DNA of 64,000 nt from Sphingomonadales bacterium 12-68-11 (GTDB taxonomy: Bacteria; Pseudomonadota; Alphaproteobacteria; Sphingomonadales; Sphingomonadaceae): the NCBI GenBank assembly GCA_002279825.1, contig NCCV01000005.1:117377-181376 (forward strand), written 5' to 3'. The notes beneath the pieces were generated by a model. That model was not told where the DNA came from. It did not search any database and worked only from the letters and a program-made list of their open reading frames with translations. The position numbers and the translations under genes are program-made. Below, in pieces: positions 43,387 to 52,018 of the stretch (positions within the stretch are counted from its first letter, which is position 1; each line of letters opens with the position of its first letter).

Positions 43387-44052
43387 ATGAAGCGCATCTG
43401 CCTCATCGCGCTCGGTCTGGCGCTCGTTCCGGCATCGGGACAAGCGCAGACGATCAGCGGGCCCGCGGCCGCGCTCGACGGCGATACGCTCGCCATGACC
43501 GGCGGCCACGTCCGCCTGTTCGGCATCGACGCGGTCGAGGGGGAGCAGACGTGCGATCGCGCGGGGCAGGCCTGACGCTGCGGCGAGGAGGCGCGCGCGC
43601 TGCTGGGCGAGCTGGTGGCGGGCAAGACGATCGCGTGCGAGCAGCGCGACACCGATGCCGATGGGCGCATCGTGGCGGTGTGCCGGGCGGGGCGGCTGGA
43701 CCTGGCGCTGGCGATGGCCGAGGCGGGCTTTGCCGTGGCGCTCGCCGGGTTCAGCGAGGACTACGTCGCGCCGGTCGAGAGTGCCAAGGGGTATCGCGCG
43801 GGAATCTGGGGCGGCGGGTTTGCCGAGCCGGCGGCGTTTCGTGCGGCGAATCCGCGGGCCGAAGCCATGGTGCAACCGGTCCGCGCGGTGCGGGCGGAAC
43901 CGGTGCGCGCGGCGGCGCCATATTATCGCAATTGCGATGCGGCGCGGGCGGCGGGGGCGGCGCCGCTTTATCGCGGGCAGCCGGGCTATCGCACGCAGAT
44001 GGACGGCGACGGCGACGGGGTGGCCTGCGAGCCTTATCGCGGGCGCAGGTAA
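43387..44052 (+). pseudogene. Thermonuclease-excalibur protein gene with in-frame stop at codon 63
   Basis: A signal peptide (MKRICLIALGLALVPASGQAQ) leads into a staphylococcal-nuclease-like domain with DGDTLAM and VRLFGIDAVEGEQTC, carrying the Asp, Arg and Glu active-site candidates. Codon 63 is TGA (43573-43575) where relatives usually have Trp in the QAWRCGEEA-type motif; TGG to TGA is a single change. The same frame continues RCGEEARALLGELVAGKTIACEQRDTD... and ends with an excalibur Ca-binding module (RNCDAARAAGAAPLYRG, then DGDGDGVACEPY). The whole 222-codon frame is otherwise intact, so this is a recent nonsense mutation. Confidence 0.85.
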
Positions 44053-44321
44053 GCGCGGGGCCGGGCCGGCGGCTCGCCAGGGCTTGCCGGTTCCTCCCCC
44101 TCCCAAGCCCTGATATCGACAAGCTTTGCGACGGCCGCGCGCCGGTCGCGGCCGGGGCCGAACCAGTGCTCGTACTCCGCCTCGGCGACCGCGGGCGGCT
44201 CGGCGTCGTCCTCATCCATCCAGGCGTGGCGGGTGCGGGCGTCCTCGTCCTCGGCGGCGCGGAAGGCGCGGTAAGCGGCGCGGGTAGTGGGGCTCATGTC
44301 GCAGTACCAGCGGCGGTGCAT
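44034..44321 (-). CDS. Hypothetical small acidic protein
   Basis: A 95-residue frame starting MHRRWYCDMSPTTRAAYRAFRAAEDEDARTRHAWMDEDD and containing EYEHWFGPGRDRRAAVAKLVDIRAWEG. The amino-acid mix (many Trp, Tyr, Asp and Arg) looks like a real protein, but no family is recognised and there is no clear ribosome site. An upstream ATG at 44351 is in frame. It overlaps the 3' end of the thermonuclease pseudogene by 19 bases on the other strand. It may be a spurious frame. Confidence 0.42.
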   Translation of the reverse strand: MHRRWYCDMSPTTRAAYRAFRAAEDEDARTRHAWMDEDDAEPPAVAEAEYEHWFGPGRDRRAAVAKLVDIRAWEGEEPASPGEPPARPRAYLRPR

Positions 44322-44643
44322 AGCCTCGCTTGCATTAGTAATGCGAAACACTATCGTTAGCAGTATCGCCTAATGCGTTCGGGGTCTGACCGAATGTGTC
44401 AAGTCCTGGGCAGATCGGCTTGCCCGCTAGATGGTCTGTGGACCGTAACACGCTGCTGTTTCGGAACATTCCTTAGACACACAGGCGCGCAGGTCCAAAT
44501 CTATACATTGGACACGCAGAGTTCGGCCACGCCGCTGACATCACAACTTAATCACGCTGTCACCCGCGGCGCGCACTGAAGGGGCGCCGTTAACCATGTT
44601 GGCGGCCGCCGTCGGTGGGCGTCACTTTCAGAGGGGAATGGTA

Positions 44644-46671
44644 ATGGCGACATCATATCTTACAGCCGTCGATCCGAATATCAGCTTCGAAGTCATCGCG
44701 ACGGTCGGCGACAAGGTCGATACCAAGACCGACGGGGTCACCCCCTATCGCATGGTCGGCATCCCCGACGGGCTCGGCGCGTTCGACAACGGCGACGGCA
44801 CGATCACGGTCCTGATGAACCACGAGGTCGTCGGCCTGGTGAAGAACCTGAGCGGCGGGGTGGTCAACAATCCCGACGGCATAGTGCGGGCGCATGGGGC
44901 GGCCGGTTCATTCGTGTCCGAGTGGATCCTCGACAAGACCGACCTGTCGATCGTCAGCGTCGGCGATGCGATCCAGACCGTCCGCCTGTGGGATCGCTTC
45001 GACAGCGACAGCGACGGCGATGCCAATGTCGACTGGTTGTCCGGCTCGGCGTTCTCGATCAGCCGGCTGTGCTCGGCCGACCTGGCTCCGGTCAGCGCCT
45101 ATTACTGGGTCGACACCATGGGCACCGAAACCACCACGGATGACGTCGCCTATGGCACGCAGGAGCGCATCTTTCTGACCGGCGAGGAGTTCAGCCCGGT
45201 TCGCGACAATCCGGCGACCCCGGCGGTCAACGAGGAAGTGCTCGGCGGGCGTGAGTTCGCCTATGTTGCCACCGGTGCCGACAAGGGCGTGGCCTTCGAA
45301 CTGGCGCACTTCGGCTACTTCGCCTGGGAGAACGCGATCAGCTCGCCCTTCGCCCAGAAGAAGACCATCAACATCAGCATGGACGACGGTCTGAACGGCC
45401 AGGTCTATGTCTATGTCGGCGAGAAGCAGACCACCGGCAATGCGGTCGAGATGGCCGGCCTCACCGGCGGCACGATGTATGGCATCCGCGTCACCGGCCT
45501 CGTCGACGGCACGCTCGGGGGCATCACCAATGGCAACGAGACCGACGCCGTGGCCGCCAGTGGCCGCTTCGACTTGTACGACGAAGGCGATATCTCGCTG
45601 CTGACCGGCATCCAGCTCGACGATCAGGGTGAGGCCAACGGCGTCACCAGCTTCCTGCGTCCCGAAGATGGCCAGTTCGACCCCACCAATCCCAACGTGT
45701 TCTACTTCCTGACCACGGCGAGCATTTCGGGCCAGTCGCGGCTCTACAAGTTGACCTTCGACGATATCACCAATCCCGAGACCGGCGGAACGATCGAGGC
45801 CGTGCTGTCGTCGAGCGACATCCCGACCAACAGCGCGGTCGGGCCGCGGATGATGGACAACATGACCGTCACCCCGGACGGCAAGGTGATTATCCAGGAA
45901 GACGTCGGCAACAACGCCCACATCGGCCGGATCCTCGAGTACGATCCCGTGTCGGACACGGTCACCGTGCTCGCCCAGCACGACGCGTCGCGCTTCGTGA
46001 ACGGCGGCGCGAACTTCCTGACGCAGGACGAGGAATCGTCGGGCATCATCGATATCACGCAGCTGCTCGATTACGAGGCGGGCTCGGTCTATCTGAACGT
46101 GACTCAGGCACACAAGAACCTGCGCGTCAGCGATCCCGAACTCGTCGAAGACGGTCAGTTCCAGGCGATCTTCGACGCCACGCCAACCAACGGCACGAAA
46201 GCAGCCGAGGGCGTCGATGGCGACGGGGGCAACAACACGCTCTCCGGTCTCGGCGGCAACGACGTCATGCGCGGCTTCGCGGGGAACGATGAGCTGCTGG
46301 GCGGTGCCGGTGACGACACGCTGTTCGGGGGATCCGGCAAGGATACGCTGAAGGGCGGCGCAGGGGGCGACACGCTCAACGGCGGCGCGGGCGCCGACAT
46401 CCTGAACGGGGGCTTGGGCGGCGACACTTTCGTCTTCTCGTTCGGTGACAGCACCAATGCGACACTCGACCAGGTGACCGACTTCAGCTCGGTTCAGGGC
46501 GACAAGATCGACCTCCAGGCGCTAGACATCAGCGCAGCGGATCTGGTGATCTCCTCGACCGGCGGTCGCGGCTACCTGGTCAGCATCGACATCGACGGCG
46601 ACGGCGGGTTCGACTTCGCGCTGGCGGTGGTCAGCCGGAATGAACTGGGCATCAGCGATTTCCTCCTCTGA
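44644..46671 (+). CDS. PhoX/DUF839-like protein with C-terminal RTX repeats
   Basis: A 675-residue protein with no N-terminal signal peptide. The first 500 residues resemble PhoX-type alkaline phosphatases/DUF839 beta-propellers: GVTPYRMVGIPDGLGAFDNG, TITVLMNHEVVG, QERIFLTGEE, DKGVAFELAHFG and RMMDNMTVTPDGKVIIQEDVGNNAHIGRI. From about 525 it has seven or so Gly/Asp nonapeptides of the RTX type (GGAGDDTLFGGSGKDTLKGG) and ends FSSVQGDKIDLQALDI...ISDFLL. RTX C-termini usually direct type I secretion, so it is probably exported that way; no transporter is nearby. Enzymatic activity is inferred. RBS is GAGGGGA before ATG 44644. Confidence 0.85.
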   Translation: MATSYLTAVDPNISFEVIATVGDKVDTKTDGVTPYRMVGIPDGLGAFDNGDGTITVLMNHEVVGLVKNLSGGVVNNPDGIVRAHGAAGSFVSEWILDKTDLSIVSVGDAIQTVRLWDRFDSDSDGDANVDWLSGSAFSISRLCSADLAPVSAYYWVDTMGTETTTDDVAYGTQERIFLTGEEFSPVRDNPATPAVNEEVLGGREFAYVATGADKGVAFELAHFGYFAWENAISSPFAQKKTINISMDDGLNGQVYVYVGEKQTTGNAVEMAGLTGGTMYGIRVTGLVDGTLGGITNGNETDAVAASGRFDLYDEGDISLLTGIQLDDQGEANGVTSFLRPEDGQFDPTNPNVFYFLTTASISGQSRLYKLTFDDITNPETGGTIEAVLSSSDIPTNSAVGPRMMDNMTVTPDGKVIIQEDVGNNAHIGRILEYDPVSDTVTVLAQHDASRFVNGGANFLTQDEESSGIIDITQLLDYEAGSVYLNVTQAHKNLRVSDPELVEDGQFQAIFDATPTNGTKAAEGVDGDGGNNTLSGLGGNDVMRGFAGNDELLGGAGDDTLFGGSGKDTLKGGAGGDTLNGGAGADILNGGLGGDTFVFSFGDSTNATLDQVTDFSSVQGDKIDLQALDISAADLVISSTGGRGYLVSIDIDGDGGFDFALAVVSRNELGISDFLL

Positions 46672-46703
46672 CTATCGCCGCTGAACGAAGGGAAACAGGG
46701 AGG

Positions 46704-46730
46704 GGGCCGGCTTTGCCGGCCCTTTTCTTT
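46704..46730 (+). terminator. Rho-independent terminator after the RTX gene
   Basis: GGGCCGGC (46704-46711), loop TTT, GCCGGCCC (46715-46722), then TTTTCTTT (46723-46730). A clean stem plus T-rich tail about 30 bases after the stop codon. Confidence 0.88.
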
Positions 46731-46951
46731 GGTGGCTGACGCGGACGGGTCAGTCGCCGCTTGCCTTGGCCGCAAGCCTCGCCGCTCTTCATGCGGAGTC
46801 GGTAGGACAAGGGCCTCGCCGGTTTCGAAGCGCCTAGCCCGACTGACGGATCGCAAGCGAAGCTCTGCTGTCTGCTTGTAGGCGCACGCCAACCGAACCT
46901 GGAGCGCGCCCGAGGGTGCCTCCCCGCGCGCCGCCTTGTCAGGGCCTTGGC

Positions 46952-48541
46952 TCAGGTGCCCTTGGGATCGACCGGGGCGGTGACTAGCCGGGTCGGAATG
47001 GTGTTCCATTCGTTCGACAGGCTCATCTGCGTGCCGTCGCCGAGATCGCCGCCCGAGCAGTTGAGCATCTTGTTGATGCAGTTGGCCATCCACGCGTCGA
47101 GCGTGTCGTCGTCCCAGGCGCCGTACCAGTCGGCGTGGAAGGTCAGGCCCGAGGTCATGGCCGGCATCCCGGCCATGCGGTCTGACGAGAAGTACCAGGT
47201 CTGAGCGGTCGGCGAGGTGTTGCCGGTGCGGTCGAGCGTGTCGTCGGTCACGTACCAGGCGGCGAGAGTAAAGTGCGGCAGCCGGTAAGGGTGCGTGGTC
47301 GGGCAGCGCGAAATTCCGAACCCGTCGGCGTACGTGCGCGCCATGTGCGAGCGGTGGTCGGGGCTGTCGAGGTCGCGGCCGTTCCAGCAGTCGGGCGCAT
47401 CGACGATCGCGCCGATCTTGGCGCCGGTCGGGCAGTTGCGCGCCGCCTCGGCGAGATTGGCGTACCAGCCCGGCACCGCGCCGGGGCCATCGCAGTTGAA
47501 GTAGACGCCGCCTTCGCTCGGCGCGGTCTGCAGCCCCGACATGGTGCGCCCGAACACGTAGCGCAGCCCGCGCGGCAGGCCGACGCAGATGTCCTGCGCG
47601 CACGACGGGCTCGTGGCTGGGGTGCGCTTGTAATAGATCGAGATGTACTCGGGCATGACCACCTGGCCGCGCCCGTTCATCAGCGCCGGCACCCAGTAAG
47701 CCGAGCGGTTGAGCGCGTTGTTGCAGGTGCTCAGTCCGGTCGTGCGCAGCGTCTCGTAAGTCGACAGCGCGCTGGTCAGGGTGTTGCCGAAGAACATGTG
47801 CAGGTGCGAGCGGCCGACTTCGCCCGGAAACACCACCGGATCGTCGTAGGCGAGGTGGCTGGCGCGGCACAGGAAGCGGAATTCGCCCTGCGGGCCGCCC
47901 GAGGATGCCGGGATGATGCCCGTCTGCCACGCCGGGATCAGCAGCCCGGTCCGCGAGAGGTTGTTCGGGACCTTGTCGAGCTGCGGAAACCCGTCGGCGG
48001 TATTTGTGCCGAACAGCGGCGAGGGGGTGAACCCAGCCGGCACCGGCGGCAGCGCGGCCGTCGGGGTGGGCGAGGGTGAAGGCGTTGGCGTGGGTGCCGG
48101 CGCAGGCGCCGGGGTCGGCGCAGGCGTAGGTGCCGGGGTCGGGGCCGGCGCTGGCGCGGGTGTCGGCGTTGGCGCAGGTGCCGGTGTCGGCGCGGGCGTC
48201 GGATTGGGAATGACGATCGGGCTGGTGGGAGCCGGAGTGGGGGCAGGCGAGGCGGTCGGCGCGGGGCTCGGTGCGGCCCCCGGTCCCGGGACTTGCGCGG
48301 GTGCGGCGGGGGTCGGGGTCGGGCTGGCGCTCGCGGTCGGCGACGGCGTCGGCGTGGCAGTTGCAGTCGCGGCCGGCGTAGGCGTCGGGCTGGCGCTCGC
48401 GGTCGGCGAGGGCGTCGGCGAGACGATCGCACCGACTCCGCCACCGGCCGGCGCCGCGCCCAGGGGACTGTCTTCGCCGCCGCACCCGGTCAGCATCAAC
48501 GCCGCGGCGGAGACCATGACCGCCGTCTGAAATTTCCGCAC
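46952..48541 (-). CDS. DUF1996 lipoprotein with long Pro/Thr/Ala stalk
   Basis: A 529-residue lipoprotein. The signal peptide ends in the lipobox AAALMLTGC (Cys about 20). Residues 40-165 are almost pure Pro, Thr, Ala and Ser in [13 protein letters not shown] repeats, an extended linker. The DUF1996 domain follows: [35 protein letters not shown] (about 217-250, with the SHLHMFFGN motif), [27 protein letters not shown] and [19 protein letters not shown]1996 is found in fungi and bacteria and is uncharacterised. Its His pairs suggest metal binding. The stalk probably lifts the domain from the membrane. Confidence 0.9.
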   Translation of the reverse strand: MRKFQTAVMVSAAALMLTGCGGEDSPLGAAPAGGGVGAIVSPTPSPTASASPTPTPAATATATPTPSPTASASPTPTPAAPAQVPGPGAAPSPAPTASPAPTPAPTSPIVIPNPTPAPTPAPAPTPTPAPAPAPTPAPTPAPTPAPAPAPTPTPSPSPTPTAALPPVPAGFTPSPLFGTNTADGFPQLDKVPNNLSRTGLLIPAWQTGIIPASSGGPQGEFRFLCRASHLAYDDPVVFPGEVGRSHLHMFFGNTLTSALSTYETLRTTGLSTCNNALNRSAYWVPALMNGRGQVVMPEYISIYYKRTPATSPSCAQDICVGLPRGLRYVFGRTMSGLQTAPSEGGVYFNCDGPGAVPGWYANLAEAARNCPTGAKIGAIVDAPDCWNGRDLDSPDHRSHMARTYADGFGISRCPTTHPYRLPHFTLAAWYVTDDTLDRTGNTSPTAQTWYFSSDRMAGMPAMTSGLTFHADWYGAWDDDTLDAWMANCINKMLNCSGGDLGDGTQMSLSNEWNTIPTRLVTAPVDPKGT

Positions 48542-48781
48542 ACTACACCTCGATCAATTTGGTAAGCCTAGGATCATGGAAAGAGGCTCACGTCGGCTTA
48601 AGCCCAAAGGTTAAAGACCGCGTTACGGTTGGGAATTTAGGGAGGGGCGGGACCGCGGCGGTTAAGGCCGTGCTGTCGGACGCCCTTTGCAACTCGTTAA
48701 CGACGGTTGGGCTAAACCGCCTGCGGGAATCGACCTTGCGTGCGCACGTGGAGACGGGACGAGATTGCGTTGGATTTTTTC

Positions 48782-49309
48782 ATGAAGCTGCGCGGGATTG
48801 GTGTGCTGACGGCGGCGCTGCTGGTGGCCGGCTGCCTGGGTAACGGCGCGCGCGAGCGGAGCCTGGCGGGCCTCGACCTGTCGAACATGGAGCTGGTGCG
48901 CGATCTGGGCGAAGGCCTGAGCGGCGATGATCGCGCGGCGTTCAGCACTTACGTGTTGATTCATGCGCCGTCCTCGCCGTCGTTCTGCGGCGAGCGCTTG
49001 TTCGCGCGCGACGGGCGCGAGCCGCTGACGGTCGGCGAGGCGATCGACCTGACGCGGCTGCGCGAGTTCGAGATTCGGCTCGCGCGCGCCGAGGAGGCCA
49101 AGCCGCTGACGCCGGTGCAGTTGGCCCGGCGCCAGGTGCGCTTCACCGACGATCAGCGCGGCATGGTCAGCGATCAGCAGACGCTGCTGTTCGCCAAATA
49201 TGGCGCCGCTGCCCGGCAGACCCCCGAATGGGCGGCGCTCGAACGGCGCAAGGCGGAATACGAGCGGCAGCTCGCGGAAATGCGGGCCAAGGATCCGCCC
49301 GGGGCGTGA
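48782..49309 (+). CDS. Small lipoprotein of unknown function
   Basis: A 175-residue protein with a lipobox (LTAALLVAGC, Cys about 18). It continues with a short SLAGLDLSNMELVRDLGEGLSGDDRAAF region, one conserved-looking Cys (FCGERLF, about 75), then a charged helical end (ERRKAEYERQLAEMRAKD). The ATG at 48782 begins the signal sequence; a longer in-frame extension is not hydrophobic and is ignored. No family is recognised. Confidence 0.68.
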   Translation: MKLRGIGVLTAALLVAGCLGNGARERSLAGLDLSNMELVRDLGEGLSGDDRAAFSTYVLIHAPSSPSFCGERLFARDGREPLTVGEAIDLTRLREFEIRLARAEEAKPLTPVQLARRQVRFTDDQRGMVSDQQTLLFAKYGAAARQTPEWAALERRKAEYERQLAEMRAKDPPGA

Positions 49310-49313
49310 CGCC

Positions 49314-50336
49314 TTAGGGCTTCACCGCCGAGACCAGCGAGTAATAGCCACCGCCGGTGCGGACGGCTTCGACCTGGGTGAAGCCGGCGCTTTCGAGAAT
49401 CGCGCGGAATTCGGGCAGCGAGTACTGCTTGCCGAGCGTGCCGACCAGCATCAGCAGGCTGAACGCCGCCGCGTGCCACGGGCCGGCGCCATCGTCGTCC
49501 ATCAGGATCTCGTTGAGGAAAATGCGCCCGCCGCTCGGCAGGGCGGCGAAGCTCTTGCGCGCGAGCAGGCGGTTGGTCTCGTCCGACCAGTCGTGGAACA
49601 CGTTGGAGAAGAAGTGTGCGTCGGGCCCGCTCGGCCAGTCGGCCTCGAACATGTTGACCGCCGCCGTGCCGACCCGCTCGGCCAGGCCGGAGCGTGCGGC
49701 GTAGCTGCCGGCTTCCGCCGCCATCGCCTCAAGATCGAGCAGCGTGACCTGGAGCCGCGGATGCGCGCGCGCGATCTCGATGCCATAGACCCCCGAACCG
49801 CAGCCGACGTCCATCAGGTGGCGCACTTCGCCGAACACCGCCTGGGCGGCGGCGCCGCGCGCGGTTGCCATCGAGTGCGCGTGCATGAAGGCGGCGATGC
49901 GCTGCGCGGCCTCGGCGCTCATCGCGCCGCGTTCCCATTCGGGCGCGCCGGAGTTGAACCGCTCGGGCCGCTTGCCGGTGCGGAGCGCTTCCATGAGCTG
50001 GCCGTGCTGGGGGGTCCGCTCGCGAAAGCCGTGCAAGAACCCGCCCCAGTAGCCTTCGGCGTCGGGGTGCAGCCAGGTGCGCGCAGGCGGCAGCGCGCGC
50101 CACTTGCCCTCGCGCTTCTCGATGAGGCCAGAAGAGGCGAGAGCGCCGAGCAGGATCGACAGTGGATGGGGGTCGAGCGAGAGGTCGCGCGCGAGTTCGT
50201 CGGTGGTCAGCGCGGCATCGCCGAGCGCGCGAAAGATTCCCGCCTCATCGGCGGCGGTCATCGCCGGGAGCCGAAACATCGATTCCCAGATATCCCATAT
50301 CAATCGGTCGTCGCTGGTCGGCGGCAGGTGGCTCAT
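49314..50336 (-). CDS. SAM-dependent O-methyltransferase (family 2)
   Basis: A 340-residue methyltransferase of the plant-type O-methyltransferase/acetylserotonin methyltransferase group. The N-terminal winged-helix dimerisation domain has MFRLPAMTAADEAGIFRALGDAALTTDELARDL (about 20-52). The SAM site is LMDVGCGSGVYGIEIARAHP (about 174-193), followed by VTLLDLEAMA, HFFSNVFHDWSDETNRLLARKSFAAL (about 243-268) with the catalytic His in FHDW, and GGRIFLNEILMDDDG. Natural substrate unknown. It is convergent with the small lipoprotein gene. Confidence 0.9.
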   Translation of the reverse strand: MSHLPPTSDDRLIWDIWESMFRLPAMTAADEAGIFRALGDAALTTDELARDLSLDPHPLSILLGALASSGLIEKREGKWRALPPARTWLHPDAEGYWGGFLHGFRERTPQHGQLMEALRTGKRPERFNSGAPEWERGAMSAEAAQRIAAFMHAHSMATARGAAAQAVFGEVRHLMDVGCGSGVYGIEIARAHPRLQVTLLDLEAMAAEAGSYAARSGLAERVGTAAVNMFEADWPSGPDAHFFSNVFHDWSDETNRLLARKSFAALPSGGRIFLNEILMDDDGAGPWHAAAFSLLMLVGTLGKQYSLPEFRAILESAGFTQVEAVRTGGGYYSLVSAVKP

Positions 50337-50423
50337 CGATCTCTCCCCGGCTTTGCCCTCGTGGTACCAGCGCGGGCGCGCCGGGCCAGAGGCGATCGGC
50401 AGACGCGGCGCGCGCGCCCCCCC

Positions 50424-50933
50424 CTAGCGCGCCGCGAGCTGGCTGGCGCAGGCCTTGAGCCTGGCGAGCGCGGGGGCGATGCCGGTGAGATCGAAGTCGG
50501 CGACGGTCTTCTCCTCGAGTACCAGCCCGAGCCGGCGGCTGGAGCCGAGGTCGGCGAGGATCTGGTCGATGTTCCTTGTGCCCGAGAAGCGGGTCGACAG
50601 GGCGATGCGCCCGTCATCGCTGCGCACGGCGAACTGGCGATAGCCCCAGGCGATATCGAGCTCCTCGCCGCGGCCCTTGTCGAAGATAATCCACAGCGAA
50701 GCCGTGCCCGGCCGCGATACAGGTCCGGAATCTTCGACGGCAGTCTCGAGCATGATTTCACGCGCCGCCGGATCGTACCGGACGACCAGCGCATCGCTGG
50801 TGGCCGAGCCGATGCGCGAGGTCGTGCAGGCGCTGCTGTCCGCATCGATCGGCCAGACTTCGGCGTCCTGCGCGGCGGCGGGCGCCCCGGCGGCAGCGGC
50901 CAGAGCGAGAGCGGATATCCAGCATGCTTTCAT
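50424..50933 (-). CDS. Secreted protein of unknown function
   Basis: A 169-residue exported protein with a signal peptide (MKACWISALALAAAAGAPAAAQ). It has two Cys (about 36 and 162) and beta-rich strings such as SLWIIFDKGRGEELDIAWGYRQFAVRSDDGRIALSTRF (about 79-116). It ends LARLKACASQLAAR. No family is recognised. It is divergent from the CmcJ-like gene and 87 bases downstream of the methyltransferase gene start. Confidence 0.7.
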   Translation of the reverse strand: MKACWISALALAAAAGAPAAAQDAEVWPIDADSSACTTSRIGSATSDALVVRYDPAAREIMLETAVEDSGPVSRPGTASLWIIFDKGRGEELDIAWGYRQFAVRSDDGRIALSTRFSGTRNIDQILADLGSSRRLGLVLEEKTVADFDLTGIAPALARLKACASQLAAR

Positions 50934-51075
50934 GATCGGTCCTCCCCAGGAACAAGCGCCAGCATATCACGATCCAGTGAAAGTGCGAGAGGCTCGGTCT
51001 GGACGCTGCCGCTTGCCCGCGGCGCCGCCGCCATGGCAGACCCGCGCGATAAGAGAATCACTGGAAGAGGTACCC

Positions 51076-52017
51076 ATGGCCACCGCCCCCGAGCTTGCCC
51101 AGCATGACACTCCTGCGCCGGGTCTAGATCCCATCGAAGCCTCCGCGCGCGAAGTCGCCACGCAGATTCGCTACGTCGATCCGGGCGAGTTCGTCACCCG
51201 CCGCTACGTCAGCCAGGGTGCGGAGATCAATACCGGGACTTATTCCGACCACCGCGTGGTGGTGCGCGACGCGATGCCGATTCGCGAGCACTTCACGCTC
51301 GACGTCCACGGCTTCCGCATTGCCCGCCAGCCGAGCGCGGTGCGCGACTTCCACGACAAAGCCGAAGTCGAGCGGCTCTACGAGCGCGAAGTCGAGGCGC
51401 ATGTCCAGGCGCTGACCGGCGCCGACAAAGTGGTGGTGCGCGGGTGGATGATCCGCACCAGCGCCGACCTCAGCGAGCGGGCCCGGGAGAAGGCAGAGAA
51501 TTACACCCATAATGGAGGTATTCAGCCTCCTGCCGGAGAAGCCCACGTCGATCTCAACACCGCGACCGCGCGCCGCATGGCCGAACACACCTATCGCACG
51601 CATTTTCCCGACGGGCCCGGTTACAAGCGGTTCCTGATCTCGAGCTACTGGCGCACCTTCTCGCCCCCGCCGCAGGACGTGCCGCTGGCGCTGTGCGACG
51701 GCCGCACCAGCTTCGGCGGCGAGGAGAAGGCGAACACCCTGTTCATCGTCGACAGCTTCCCCGAGGGCGAGGCGCTGGTGGCGCCGGTCGAAGGCGAGGA
51801 CGGGATGATGGCAGCCTCGATCTTCAGCTATTACCCCGGCCACCGCTGGTGGTACTTCTCCAACATGCAGGCCGAGGATGCGCTGCTGTTCAAGTTCCAC
51901 GACAGCGACCACGCGGTCACCTGGCGCTGCCCGCACACCGCCTTCCACGACCCGAGCTTCGCGGGCGCGCATGTGCGCGAAAGCATCGAGGCGCGGTCGG
52001 TGGCGTTCTGGGAGTAG
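51076..52017 (+). CDS. CmcJ/NvfI family protein
   Basis: A 313-residue protein resembling the CmcJ/NvfI/AsaB oxygenase-like family first met in cephamycin and meroterpenoid gene clusters. Markers are DHRVVVRDAMPIREHFTLDVHGFRIARQPSAVRDFHD (about 58-94), EAHVDLNTATARRM (about 155-168), KRFLISSYWRTFSPPPQDVPLALCDGRT (about 183-210) and YYPGHRWWYFSNMQAEDALLFKFHDSD (about 255-281). The His and Asp residues could bind metal. Start ATG 51076 has GAAGAGG upstream. Catalytic activity of the family is not uniformly established. Its stop lies two bases from the convergent cfa stop. Confidence 0.85.
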   Translation: MATAPELAQHDTPAPGLDPIEASAREVATQIRYVDPGEFVTRRYVSQGAEINTGTYSDHRVVVRDAMPIREHFTLDVHGFRIARQPSAVRDFHDKAEVERLYEREVEAHVQALTGADKVVVRGWMIRTSADLSERAREKAENYTHNGGIQPPAGEAHVDLNTATARRMAEHTYRTHFPDGPGYKRFLISSYWRTFSPPPQDVPLALCDGRTSFGGEEKANTLFIVDSFPEGEALVAPVEGEDGMMAASIFSYYPGHRWWYFSNMQAEDALLFKFHDSDHAVTWRCPHTAFHDPSFAGAHVRESIEARSVAFWE

Positions 52018-52018
52018 G

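Noticed and set aside
43573..43575. TGA in the thermonuclease gene as a selenocysteine codon
   Set aside because: Homologues appear to have Trp at the position, no bacterial SECIS-like hairpin was seen directly after it, and selenocysteine would have no role there. A nonsense mutation is simpler.
44352..44643. Gene or regulatory element upstream of the PhoX-RTX gene
   Set aside because: The only frame (about 68 codons) has no ribosome site or motif, and no promoter fitting the pattern seen elsewhere was found.
46732..46951. Gene or structured RNA between the RTX gene terminator and the DUF1996 lipoprotein gene
   Set aside because: No open frame with a plausible start and no convincing extended pairing was seen; treated as plain intergenic DNA.
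48010..48440. Short repeats resembling a CRISPR array
   Set aside because: Units are irregular 6-12 nt Pro/Thr/Ala codon repeats in frame with the lipoprotein gene; there are no uniform repeats with unique spacers and no cas genes.
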